A stretch of DNA of 64,000 bases from Bradysia coprophila (taxonomy: Eukaryota > Arthropoda > Insecta > Diptera > Sciaridae), in contig NW_023503293.1 in NCBI RefSeq assembly GCF_014529535.1, positions 3,614,741 to 3,678,740 of the forward strand, written 5' to 3'. A program made the position numbers and the translations under genes. Shown here one piece after another: positions 11,722 to 24,780 of this stretch (the first letter of the stretch is position 1; each line of letters opens with the position of its first letter). The notes under the pieces were generated by a model. The model was not told where the DNA came from. It was given only the letters and a program-made list of their open reading frames with translations, and made no database searches.

Positions 11722-14700
11722 ATTTTTGAAGAGGACAACAAAAGAAAACAAAATCAATAAAATATTGTTCGGAACAAGAATTTAAAAAGGAAACAATCAA
11801 ACAATATTAAGAACAAAAATAAAATTAAAACAAAAATGCAACAACAAAACAACTGTAAATTAGTCAAGGTAAATATAGTGACAATCTAAAAAAAAATTGA
11901 AAAATAATGGAAAAAAAAACCAAACAAAACAAAAAAGAACGCATTTTCTGGAAACAATGTAAAAATCACCTTAAAATAATGAAGAAAAAAATGAAAATTG
12001 AATCGAGTCTAAACAAATTTTAAATTTCGATTCAATGATTCTTGGTTCTGTTTCTGTAAATATTAAAAGAGAAATTATTATATTACTAATCTAACCCATC
12101 TGAGTCGTTTTACGAGAGTGGAAAGGAAATCGTGTTTTATTTTTTAATTTAAATTAAATGGGAAAAACAAAACAAAAAATTAAGAAGAAGAAGAAGACGA
12201 CGACGACAACCAACATGTTAACGTGCTTTGTGCTAGGTAAGCAATTTTACAATTATTTTACCAAAAAACTAAGTTGAACAAGATAATTGTAATCTTAGGT
12301 CAAATGCTCAAATGGTTATTAAGCAAACTTGTTTCGGTAATTTTTTTTTTTATTTAATAATTTTGAACAAATCTTTTTCACAAAAAAGAAGAAACCGAAA
12401 ATGTTTCAAGACCATGACTCAATCTAGTTAAACAAATCTATGATTTATTATGATTAGGAAAAGAAAAGTTAATTTCTTAACGTTTAAAACCACACAAAAA
12501 TATTTATAATGAAAAATTATATTTCTTGATAATTCTATTAATTATAAATTTAAAAAAATGGGGGAAAACTAATAAATTATTATTACCCGGCGGGAAAAAT
12601 AGGATTTGGCAAAGATATTCCTAAGACTCTCATTATTTCTGTGTTTTTTGGTTTTGTAAATTTTAATTTATGATTACAAATCTGCTCATAAATTTCATTA
12701 TTTAATAAAATTTGCACAAACACACACATAGGCGGAATGAAGTTTTCAATTGAATACGTGATATTAATTTAACGCTAGAAATAGTTTCCATTCAACGTCG
12801 TTGATTATCCTATTAACCACACAAAAGTTGATTGTATTTGTGTGTTCGGTTGTACGATCAATTAAAAACCGATTCCGATTTCGACATGTTTCAGCTGTCT
12901 TCATTCAGATGTAGATTTTAGTTCTTCCATTAAACCTATATTCTCCAATCATCTGTTTTATCGGCATCAACTGACTGCTCATGGTGTGAAAAATGCATAT
13001 TAAAGCCATTGAAGTTGAAGATTTGACTCAACTCAGTGTTTCCCTTGGAAGGTAAATTGGGCAATATTTTAATCTGTCAATGGTTTTGCTTTGTTGAGTA
13101 ATGTAGCTTACGTATCCATGGGATAAATAATTCAAGGTAAATATGATACATTATCTACTATTGGGAAATTGCGATTTTCATTTATAAGATATTTGAGAGT
13201 TATGAGATCCTGACCATGAGTCGCTTATGGAAATTTACGTGTTAAAAAATTATCCTACAAATTACGGTCGACGAAAACCATGATTTGTGCTATGACGTTT
13301 CTAATATCACCAACTATTTCTGAAATATCACAGGTCACGGTCACCATAACGCAAGTCTCAATGTACTGAAAGCATTGAATTTAATTGCAAAAACCAATTT
13401 AAAATTAATTGATTATTGATTAATTACGATGCCAAAGGATCAATCTTTGCTATAAAAATGATATATGCTCGTTTCTGTGAAAAGGTTTCAAAAAATAACC
13501 CTTCCAAATTGAAAATATATCAATTACCTCAACTCTCTGTCAAACACCTTAACCTGTCGTAGACGGCAAACATATTAACAGTTTTTACGTGTTACGGCAT
13601 GTTTCATTTTCATTTACATGGCCTAATCACGTAATCCCCTTTGGGTCGGGCTGTAACACCCCACTTATCAAATACACAACTTGGAGCCTCGGAAGTAATA
13701 TACTATACTATGTGATCTGTTACAACGTTTGATCGAAGATTTTCAGAGATTAATTTCAGAAATCTTTTACTTCATTTGTTTTGAACATGCTTTTTGCTGT
13801 ATAAGACTCATTAGTCAGAGCTTGTCCCTTATTATTGCTGTAGTTGTCGATAACAGATGACAGCCGTCTTTAACAGGTCAATTATAAGTTAGCGTGCAAC
13901 ATGGAAATTATAAGTAATTTTTCTATAAAAACTGTATGGACGATTTACGTATAAAATATAAGTTTTACGTCAACTTACAAGTGAAAATGGCAATCTGCCT
14001 ATTATATCGATAAATTGGGAGATACCTTAAAGGAAATCAGTGGAAAAGCAGGCGAATAAGTAAGGTCTTATTCGTCCATGATGATTTGTTAAATTTTAGA
14101 AATTAATTGAAATTGAAGGATTTGTGAAAAGAACTATTCCCTGACTCTACATTGTAGCGGAACAGTTGAATAAAAACAAATTGAAACAAGTTAAAATCGG
14201 TTTTCTACGTCATTATTGGGCCAATTACTGAGATTGTATCAGTGGGTCCACAGCGATTTTTCGTCGTCGATGCATCTGGGTAGTACATAGAAGAGGCTAC
14301 TTTCCCTTGACGTATACATGAGAAAAGGTGCTTTCAGAAATCTATAGAATAGAGACGACGTGTTATGGATCTATATTCTGTGAGAAACATTAACATCACT
14401 ATCAATATATAACGAACAGGAACCGATTATTCTTTCGTTTCGAGAACTTGCTAAAGTAAGAATAAGAAGAGATAAACAGCAACAATCCAAAGAAGAACCG
14501 AAAATGAATATTAATTAAACCCTCTGATTCTCGATAAATTATAAAATAAAAATCAATAAAATTAATTTATTTGAAACAGAAAAATGAAAATAAGGAGAAG
14601 AAAAAAATGATGAAAATATTAGAAAAAAAAACTTTCCAGTATTAAAATAGACAATTTGAAAATGGTTGTACCTTAGATTAAGTGTTAATCGATGTCCTTC

Positions 14701-17700
14701 ATATTATTATATTAATTATAAACAAGAAAAAAATATTATTATTACATTTCAAAATTAAATATATTTATATATTAATTAGAAATACAAAAAATAATGACAG
14801 AACACAAAACAAGATGGAGAAGAAGAAAAAAAACAATTAAATTGAAATGATAAAACACATTTTCATGAATAAATTATTATAAATGCCTGCAGTGGTATAA
14901 AATATGTTTTTGTGAAAACTGATGAATAAAAATCAATGTTAAAAATTATAATTTAAATGGGGCACGCAATTATTACTTCATATTATACTTATAATAGCTA
15001 AAAGAATTTTTTTCCTTGTTTTAAACTCTAAGTTTTGTTGATTTGTTTTAAGCACATTTTATGACTGTGTGGCTTAATATCTTAATTAAGAGAAACGAAC
15101 AAACAATTGCAATTTTGTTAAGGTGTGTGAAAAAAAATAATAATTTATTTATTAGAAAACATTTTGTTTTGTCTGTTGATTTAACTAATTTTATAAAATT
15201 TATTTAATTAAAAAAAATTTAAATTAATTTCGCAATTAGATTCAATTTTATAAATTTTAAGATAATTTTTTGATTTGATTTTAAGTATATTTGAAAAATT
15301 TGTTGTTTATTAAAATAAAAGAAAATATTTGTTGAATATTTTGATAGAGAAAGAGAGCAAAAAAGAACACACAAGATATTTGAGAAACTTTTTATTTAAG
15401 CGATAAAAAAGTCAACCACGAAAAACCACACGAATGCCACGGAATAGTTTAAATTGCAGAGAAAGTACTCGGCTGCAAAAAAAAATATCAAAAAAAAGTC
15501 TTTACTTATGACATTGATCCATTTTCTGGAATTACCAAAGACAGAAAGAGAAAGAAAAAAACGATTAGACATCTAATTCATCGAACTATCACACACAAAA
15601 ATGGTTAAAACTCCATATGTCTTCCGGAGAGTCGAACTGCATTTCTATCTGTTCGTTAAACGAGTCCTGTTTCATTAATAGATTAGAAGCAGACTGTTTG
15701 AACGATGATTGAACTTTTGGTAACGAAGGATATGTGCTCAGCCATTAATGTCCCTTCTTAATGTACTTAAATCTTTCGTAGTTTCCTCGACAACTTAACA
15801 GGTTCTCTCGCATATAAATACATCGACCGTTACACAATTCGGTATGCAATAACTTATACGGGAATGCGGATGCATTGAAATCTTGACAATAAAGCGAAGT
15901 ATACTTGCCTTTAAAATGAAAGGCTTACAGAACGTCTCATTCTGAAAAAGTTGTAAGTCAACATATCCCTCTGTTTGAAGTGTATTTCCCTATGCATGAA
16001 TATGAGATTTTAACTCACCTAACCAATTCTTCTCAGTATGTGTAACATACAAGTAACCCGACCAAAATTATCCGTGACGCATCAAATACCGATACAGATT
16101 CCCACTTTATTAGCTTCCAAAAGTTTCTTTTTTTATTGTTCAGATGTTCATGCTTAAAATGTGGAAATCTAACGATCTGAGACAAAAAAGGAGCACGCTT
16201 TGGGAGTATAGCGCAAGAAAGCGACCTCCATTCAGTGTTTTCAATCAAATATGCTTTTTATTATATTTTACGCTTTTATTTTCCGTAGGGTCAAAACTAT
16301 CCTTTTAAACCACTAGGGGAAACAAAAGCCTATACAGAACTCGGAATAATCAAAATAACTTGTGATTTTTGATCGCGGCTTCTTCGCCTGGATCAACAAA
16401 CTGCACACGAAAACTGGACTTTTCAACTTTTTCCGTTGTTATGCAAATGACTATTTCTGTGTACGCATAATGAACAAAGAATGTTTAGCTAGCATCGAGG
16501 TTAGTATATTGACGTATAGACAGCAACAAGACCAATCGACCCTAGTTCAGCATCGAACTCCATTAAAGTCGATGGATTGAACGACTTCTGAGAATCACAT
16601 TGTCCAAAATCATAGAATCGTATCACAGCCGTTTCTGGAAGTCGTTCATCCCTCGGTTCAAGTTCTTAAGATCGTTCTTTAATTTTCCGTGAAAACGATT
16701 CCAGAAAATAGATGAATGGCGTCGTACAAATAGTGAAATATTTGAGTATGTTGAATGCTAAGCTTTTGCCGAGATGTTCTACTTTGATATTTAAAAAAAT
16801 TTATACGGGGGCATTAAAATAACATTATTTTTATTCGAATTTCGTTTTTTTATGTTATTGTTTCTTTTGTTTGCTTTTTCAGACCAAAAGCAATGATTTC
16901 TTCTGATTTAGTTATTTTGATCTGAACATATTTTTCAAATCTTCCTCTATAGTAGAATTGACTTTTTCATTATTAAAAAAAGATTAAAAAAATCAAAAAT
17001 AATTCATCGAAATTATTTTTAGTAAAAAAATGAGAACAAACATACGTTTAATAATATATGTCTTTAAAAAAAAAAACAACCAAATACACACCGTATTTCT
17101 CTACCTTCACTCACTCACTTTCAATCTTTCGCTACTAAAGCATTACAGAACAAAAGAAAATAAAAACACACAAAAACATAACATAACCAAAAAATAAAAT
17201 TAAAAAAAAAAAAACAAAAAGCACTATATTGATGACGTAATTCCTTATCTGTGGTACCTGCGTGCATTTCGCGCGGAAAATAACGTCATACTCTGTGTTG
17301 TGATTTTTCAGAGAAAAAAATAATAAAAAAAGTAAAAAAAAACTATAAAAAGAATATATTTAATAAACTATTTGTAAACTTAAAAAAAATGTATAGTAAA
17401 ATAATAAAAAAAAAAATATAAAAATGTGTCGAATTTTTGTAAGCGGTTCATACTTTAACTATTGTTAAATTAGTATTTATTTCTCGTTTTTCAAGACTAC
17501 ATTTTTCTAAAAAAAAAAAACTTTTTTTGAACTTAATAAGAATGTACTGTGAGCAATCGATATTTTGGATGATGACATCCAAAAGAAAAATACAGAAATG
17601 CTCAAAGTATAATAAAAATGAAAAGGAAAATAAAAAACTGTTTTAACCTAAAAAGAAAAAAAGGAAGATCCCACTTATGTCCTAATATTTATTACTCTAA

Positions 17701-20700
17701 ACACACTTTCCAGAAATGAAATGAGAAAACAACCACACATAATTACACTTAACCACCCTTAATCCTTTCTACCTCCTTCAAAGTAATAAAAAAAATGAAA
17801 AGAAAAAAATTAATTAAAAAAAAAACAATTTGATAATAACTAACTCATAGTCCTTAGACATATCAGTTTTTACATAGGTGTAGGTATATGTAAAAATAAC
17901 AATTAAAAATGGGAGAAACAAATGGAAAAAATCGTAAAATATAAATCGAAAGCAAACAAAAATATAGAAAAAAAAGTGTCAAACCAATAATTTCAAAATT
18001 ACGAGTTTTACCTTCTTCATAAATTATATATTTAAAAAAAAATGTTTCATTTCGAATCATTTTCGTGTTTACATTTATTTATTTTTCTCATGTTTCCTCA
18101 GTTTGATGAACCCACTCCACCAACTCAACCCCCTCCGACTTACATTTTAAAACGAAGAGAAAAATAAAAATAAAATTTAAAGTAAAAAGAAACTTAAAAT
18201 GAAAGAAAAAACCTAAAATCGAGAAACTTTAAATCAAAATTGAAATCTAAAATTTAAAAAAAAAATTAAATTAAAAGAAAATGAAATAAAAAAGGGAGAA
18301 AATTGCCAAATTAAATCCAACACAATCAAACTTCTATTAGTTAGTGGTAGATTATCGAAAATTTATTGAGTGTTTTAAAGTAATAATGAGGAAGCCGTTC
18401 AAGTTTCCCACTTAATTTTCTTCCTTATAATTAATTACCAATTTTTACCCATAAAGTCATTTTTTACAACCAACGACGAATTCGGGAATAAATTGGTAAG
18501 CCATTTTGAAGAGGATAAAATAGGAAGGTGTAGAAAGAAACGCGTTACATAGGTTTCTATTTAAAAGAAACCAACAAAACCAACAAAAAAAAACTTGTAA
18601 ATTCAATATCGTGCAAACAAGTAATTTGCCTATTAATGAAATCTTTTGGTCGTGTAACATTTTATTTACAAAGAAGAAAAATGAAGTGTAATAATGTAAG
18701 TTAGTTCTATTGGTGGCCTAAAACGTGTATTCATTTTTATCGATTTATTCATCAATATATCTGCATTTGAAATCTCGTAAAATTTCAATTTACTGTGCCA
18801 AAAAAAAAGAGTCGCAAACCATCAAAATGTTACAGACGCACATTCTTATCGTAAAAGACATTTTCGGTACTGGGAAACCACACCAATATTTACATAATAA
18901 CAGTTGGTAGCCTCATTGTACCGTGTTAATGGCCTATCCATTTCATGGAAATGGTTGTCTTCTATATAAACCTGTGTATGAAGTTGCAACAACGAATTTG
19001 TTGAGCATTCAATTTGCTTGAGCGTTCATTAAATACTCAGAAGATGAACCCTAGGACGAACCAAAATCCAAACTAATCGAGATCGACTTGAATTCTAATC
19101 CACATATATCGCCCGGAACATCTTATGTTGACGTTAATTTTTTTTTTATCTTCTATAATCGCTCAATGACGCTCTGCAGATCGCATTACGTGCATGTCGC
19201 TATAAACTCCCTCGTTGATAAGAAATTAACTTGCCTCAGGGACAATTTTTGTTATTTTTTTTTTTCATATTACCTTGAATTTCCCTACATGTCCTTGGAA
19301 TTTCCGAACTTACTTAATTTTCTCAAAAGATATTTTTGGGAAAATTTGAAACATGTAGGAAAAATCTGGAAAATTTTAGAAAATGTTTATCCAAAAAATT
19401 TTCCTATGCCCAAATGTTTGATCGCCTAGATTTGCTTTTTTTGTAAACGCACTACACCTTTTAGCAAATTTCTTGCTGACCAAACTTCTTGTTGCAAATA
19501 CACATCGGAGCTGTTTCAAACGTTTTTAATGCGAATATCAATGTTGTGTCATCAGTACCGGAAGAGGTTTGCGCATTCGTAGTAGATTCTTAGTTCCTAA
19601 AATTCCGTTGTCTTTTGAATTTTGTGAAATACTTTTCCAAATCTAATCCACAAAACAAAAACCAGCCAATTACAAAATCTTCTTCCAGTGAATCAGTAGC
19701 CCTAGACACTGCACCGGATATTTATACATACACAAGAAAAAAAAAACTGCCTAATATTTTCACTCTTATCCCAACCCATTTTCCATTTCGATGAATGGTT
19801 TTATTATTTTTGTCCACACACAAGTAATATGATAAGCTCATTCAATTTATTTGAAAAAAAAGAAGGAAAATTTATACAATAAGAGTGTACTTATATAAGG
19901 CTGTTTCTGAATGCTAAACAAAACAAAACGACTCAATTCTTTACGTGTAGAAAAAAAATGTGAAATGCTAATTTAACTGTATAACGACAAACAAACAAAA
20001 AAAAGACATAAGAACAAAAAAGTGGAAAATGCATAAATTTTAAAATGCCAAAAATTAAAAAAATGGAAAAAATAATCAAATTTTATCTCACACAAACGTT
20101 CTGGTAATTTAGTGTCGGGAGATTTTAACGATTTTAAGATTCTGCTCAAACTGACTACCTGGTAGGCATATCTGATCGCTGAAAATATGTTGTGTAGTAC
20201 GCAGGGATAATGATTCTTTTGTGCAAATCGATTAAGTAAAATCTTATCAGAGAAACTATGGATTATTATCAAATATTATCCAGACATCTACGATTCAAAA
20301 TTAAGCGATGAGCCATTGTTCCCGTATTTAGCGTAATTTATGATAAAATAGACCCTAAAAGATACTTCAAGCAAATGCAGTAACACGTAACAGGTTAATG
20401 TTCCGTTGAGATCCGCTTGGAATTTATAAAAGGTTAGGACATCAAAGTTTTACTGCATTACTGAAGCTTAAGAAAACTTAAACTGATAGCGATATTACAG
20501 TACAAGTTTTTGATAATTAATGCGCAACGTATGCAACTTGGTATTTAGTTCAGTGACGTACTGAACTGCCTTTCACTGCTTTTATGTTGCAACAGAAATA
20601 AAATATCAAACTGAAACCAGAACGATATGTCAGGATCAGACCGAGGAGCAGATAAATATAGAAAATTCCTGATTAAGAAAATCCCACAAAAAACCGTTTA

Positions 20701-22050
20701 AATCTTAAATCTTGAAATTTGTGTAAAACTGTTACTCAGTAAACGGTAGACCACTTGCACTTGGAATACACGATTATCTGTCGGGTCAGAAATTAATCGT
20801 CTTTAATACATCTGGTGAAAGTTAGTAGCAACGCTAAGCATATGGGCATAGCTACTTAGGGTGCTGCATTCTTTGACAGTTTAGTATTGATATTTCTGTA
20901 GATTATGCATTACCTCAAGTATTTGATGAACAAAAAAAATTTGCTCGAAGATTGTGGGTTCGGTTCCCACCTTTGCCCCAATTTTCCATTTCAATTACAT
21001 GTGCTCCCATTTACACTTACTTCAATGGTCCGATGCCAAGGCGTAAGTCGAAAATATCGAACGACCTATCTATCAGTTTTAACAGAATCTTAAATACGAT
21101 CCATCTAACTCGATTGTGAATTATTATTATTTTTACTTAGGTTATCCATCATACCACATTGTCAGCATTATGTTATTCTTTTCTTTCTTTTCAAACATTG
21201 AAACTAATGTGACAGATTGAATAACTACTTGCAGCAATTAAAAAATTATGTTGAAAGAGAAACTGAAGATTTATATTAAAAGATATAAATGAAAATAAAT
21301 TTAAAGAAACGAAAAATGACTATAAAATATTTAAATGTGCATAGGATTGTTCTATATGCCAATATATAAACGTAACATCTATTTTAGTTACTACTGATGA
21401 GAAAAAAAAATATGTACAGAATAATAAATGGAAAACCTAGCTTTCCAATTTTAATGAAATGAAAAAGAATATAAAAAAATAAATAAACTAAATTTAAAGA
21501 AGAAAAAAATCAAAATGAAAAAAAAAATCAAAAAAGCAAAAGAAAACAATGAAAAATTGACAAAAAAAAGATTCAAAATTAAAAACTAAATTTTATTAAA
21601 AAATATTGTTTGTACGATGTGATGCAAAGTAATCTTTTTAATAAAACTCAGTTTTTATATCTGTAAATTATAAACAAAAACAGAAAGAAAATTCACACAA
21701 AAATACTAAAAATGAAGAAAAAGAAGAAGCAAAAAGAAGAAACCGAAAAACATAACACACAGTAAAACACAAAAAAAGATTCTCGCCAACAATAAAATAT
21801 TAAATCAATGTAAAAGAAAAAAAAAATATTAAAAATAAACAAAAAAATCTTTCTCTGTGATTATACTATATTTAATTAAAAAAACAAAAAAAAATGGATT
21901 AAAATTCTGATGACGACGTACGGAGGAAGCTATATAAAAAAATGGAAAATATGACATACAAAAAAAATAATTTAATCAGAATGAAAATGTATATTTTATC
22001 TCATTATGTGTATGCAAATATATGTAATGTAAATTCTATTGAAATTTGCG
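11722..22050 (+). other. A-rich, strand-asymmetric desert; possible extended 3' UTR
   Basis: About 10 kb without a recognisable gene on either strand. Long stretches (for example 11750-12000, 14450-14880, 17150-18300 and 21230-21900) are purine/A-rich on the plus strand with few T runs, which is typical of transcribed insect 3' UTRs and unlike balanced AT-rich spacer. AATAAA signals are numerous from about 11755 on, so the main end of the transcript cannot be chosen. A Pumilio-type TGTAAATA lies at 12055-12062 and an AAG/ACG microsatellite at 12182-12206. A T-arm-like GTGGGTTCGGTTCCCAC near 20956 has no matching A box. Whether all of it is transcribed is inference. Confidence 0.35.
12182..12206. 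repeat. AAG/ACG trinucleotide microsatellite
   Basis: About five AAG units run straight into ACG units on the plus strand. It lies in the proposed 3' UTR of the ELM2/SANT gene. Similar short trinucleotide runs are at 10957 (GAT) and 63384 (AAG). Confidence 0.8.
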
Positions 22051-22402
22051 TTTTATTTGACAATTGAACGTCCCTAAAGGACGTCCACGATTTTGGTGTT
22101 TTTTTAGAACCCCATCACATTGCGTCCGCTTTTCTTAAAAATTGTTTTTTTTTTAACCCAAAATGTAAAATACTACTGATCACTCGAACTTTGAAAAGTA
22201 ATCAGCTTTTTATTTCCATCTGAAAACGCAAAAACCTAGATTCTTACTGATAATACAACTGGCCTACGAAACATTTTTGGCTAGACAGCTGCCAATCCTC
22301 CTTTTGATTGATTTATATTATATTTTCATGCTTCGGGGCCGAAAATGAGGGCAATTTTTCGAATTTTCTCGGGTTTCCGGCCCTCTGCATGAAAACTCAC
22401 AT

Positions 22403-22513
22403 GTGCACCTGTTTGGGACGGTTGATTTAAGGCACTTTCGCTTGTAAGCCTCACTTCGTTCGGCCTACAATCCGCGAAATTGCCTAAAATCAATCGTCCA
22501 AAACAGGTACACA
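22403..22513. mobile_element. Short foldback element (GGACGGTTGATTTTAGGCA family)
   Basis: GTGCACCTGTTTGGGACGGT at the left is mirrored at the right by the complement ending in AAACAGGTACAC, with the inner pair AAGGCA/TGCCT. The loop holds GCCTCACTTCGTTCGGCCTAC. Related sequence without a complete second arm occurs near 50750 and 58890, so this is a dispersed family. No coding sequence. Confidence 0.5.
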
Positions 22514-22560
22514 AATGACTATTTCAACCCAGTGATAGAATCCACTAAGCAACATTAATT

Positions 22561-23032
22561 AATTTTTTTGATACCAACATTGAAAAATGATACTTTCGCC
22601 CCGCATATGAGGGGCGAAAGTAAAAAAATGCATCCCACGGGGAGAAAGTACTTAACGAAGAGCGAACGCAGCTGAACGAACAGCGAAAGTGACTGACGTC
22701 ACAGAAAATGAGAGAAATGAGTCGAGTTGTCAACAAAATCCGCTCATATTATGCAGAATACTTTGATCAAAATTGTAAAACACTGTGCGCCAGTGTTCTT
22801 ATTGAAATTAGCATACAAAGTTGATACTTTTTGTTACTGAATGATTTGTTAGTTATATCTTAATTTTTGTGTGTGTTATTGTTGTGATGGCTAAATTATT
22901 ACATTTTTCATATACCAGGGGGCTGCCGCCCCCTGGACCCCCGCATTTTCTGGCTAAATGCCTTTTTATTTCAACATTTTGTTGCGATGTTTGCGATACG
23001 TATCAATTTTCAATGTTGGTATCAAAAAAAAT
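22561..23032. mobile_element. TIR-bounded non-autonomous element, about 470 bp
   Basis: The left end carries TTTTTTTGATACCAACATTG and the right end its complement CAATGTTGGTATCAAAAAAA, a near-perfect inverted repeat of about 30 bp. Inside are the hairpin ACTTTCGCCCC (22592-22602) / GGGGCGAAAGT (22611-22621) and the GC-rich GGGGGCTGCCGCCCCCTGG near 22920, unusual in this AT-rich setting. No transposase is encoded. The target duplication is unclear, and the superfamily is not assigned. Confidence 0.6.
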
Positions 23033-23046
23033 AGTATGAACGACTC

Positions 23047-23145
23047 GGGGCAAAAGTAAAAAAATTCAACCTGTGCGATTAGAACCCTTGCCTTCGGCGC
23101 GGGCTCCAACTCTCGCACACGGTTGAATTTTTTTACTTTCGCCCC
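23047..23145. repeat. Hairpin of the GGGGCGAAAGTAAA family
   Basis: GGGGCAAAAGT followed by AAAAAAATTCAACC is mirrored by GGTTGAATTTTTTT followed by ACTTTCGCCCC, giving arms of about 25 bp around a loop rich in GGCGCGGGCTCC. The same arm sequence recurs at 22592-22621 and in the hairpin at 57718-57836, so the motif is dispersed. Confidence 0.6.
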
Positions 23146-24780
23146 TTGTCATTCAATGTACTATTGGACGTTCGATGGTGGGTTGTTTTTATATTTTTTT
23201 TAATCAGTCATTAACATTTTCTCACAAAAACTTATCTCGATTTTTTTTTTTACTTTTCTGCCTCATAAAATCTGAATACACGAAATGAATTTCTAAGTGG
23301 TGATTTTTCCCTATATAGTAAATCGAAAATATCAACAAAAAAAATCCATTGATGTAGAGTAGATTTATGATCGCTTGCTAAAAAAAATCCCAAAATAATA
23401 GCATGCACAGCTATTAACGTTTATAAAAGGATCCAGTAGAAAGGAAGTGGGGAAGTAGGAAGTGCAAAAAACAACCTGTTGCGCTTCTATTGAGAACAAT
23501 AGAAACCATAACGTTTCGGCATGTCTGGCACGAGTGTCACTCGTTATAGTCGCGCAAAAGGTTAAATCGTATTTTTGAACTTTTTCCTAATGAGGTCAGG
23601 CTTGTTCCATGGGTTGTATGCTGCTAACCGCTGAGGAGAAAGTAAAATGACTTTTTTTCGAATTACGAAAGATACGGTAAACTTCAAGAAAATGTGGGAA
23701 AATGTTTTCCCAAAACAAGTCTCTGCTTTATACAAAGCGCCTCAAACGCTGTGCGTTTATAGATTTGTCTGTTAGAAGAAAAAATAGAATAAATAGAATT
23801 GAAGGTAGTTTAGTAAGTAATCCAGGCAGTAGCGCTTGTTTGTCAGTGTTCATTTGAGCTCATTTTTATACGGTGTATTAGGTTCCTTTTTTTGACGTTT
23901 CAAAAATGAACCGCTCCTGCCAGGTCTATTTTACATGGTTTAGTAGATAAGGAAGAAGTGACAGGAAATGCATGATATCGATACTTTGGAATCTTTGGGA
24001 AAACGAAAAGGTCGATTTAAACATTTTCTCACAAACAACTTCGATATTTTTCACTCTTATGGGTATTAGGGAATCTGGCACACGAAGAGAGAAAATATCG
24101 CTTCATCAATTTTTCACAATCTCGCAAACGCAAATTCAATGTTAGGTATAGTTGAAAAGTGCGTTGTTGTTATGATTTAAATAATCAGTTACGAACCCCT
24201 GGACAATAATAGTCAATTTCCTAATATATCTAGCAATATTTATGGGCTAATATTACAGTCGATGTTCGATGTGAGCATAAAGATAAAGTTAAAAAACAAG
24301 ATCCTCAACATCTACAGCGAATAAAATTACATTGCATTAGCTAACCGAAAAAATGTTGAATTTGAATCTCCGTATGTTTGATAACTCGCCATTGTCTCAG
24401 ATCAAAAAACTTCACACGAAACCTTTTATTATTTTTTACTGAATTGCTAAATACATTTACCGTTATTTCTACCCGTACTACCCCCTAGAAATTTTCCTTT
24501 TCCCATTCCATTGGTGCCATCTATCATATCTTTCTTCAAGTTGAGGCTGAAAAACATTGCAGTTGGGACGGTTAAACGTATTCAACTGTCAAAAGTAATA
24601 TCGAGCCGGGAGAAAAAAAATCAACAAAACTAATACACAAACTAATCAATCCGGCATTTTTTTTGCTCTTCGTTGTGTTTGTTTATTTATTCGAATTGTG
24701 GCCTGATTTAGGCGATATTTTGGTGATTGAAAGTGATTAAAAAAGATACCAAAATTAATTATTCAAAGTATCACAACGCT

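Noticed and set aside
20941-20990. tRNA T-arm-like GTGGGTTCGGTTCCCAC
   Set aside because: No A box, anticodon arm or acceptor stem upstream; at best a SINE or tRNA fragment.
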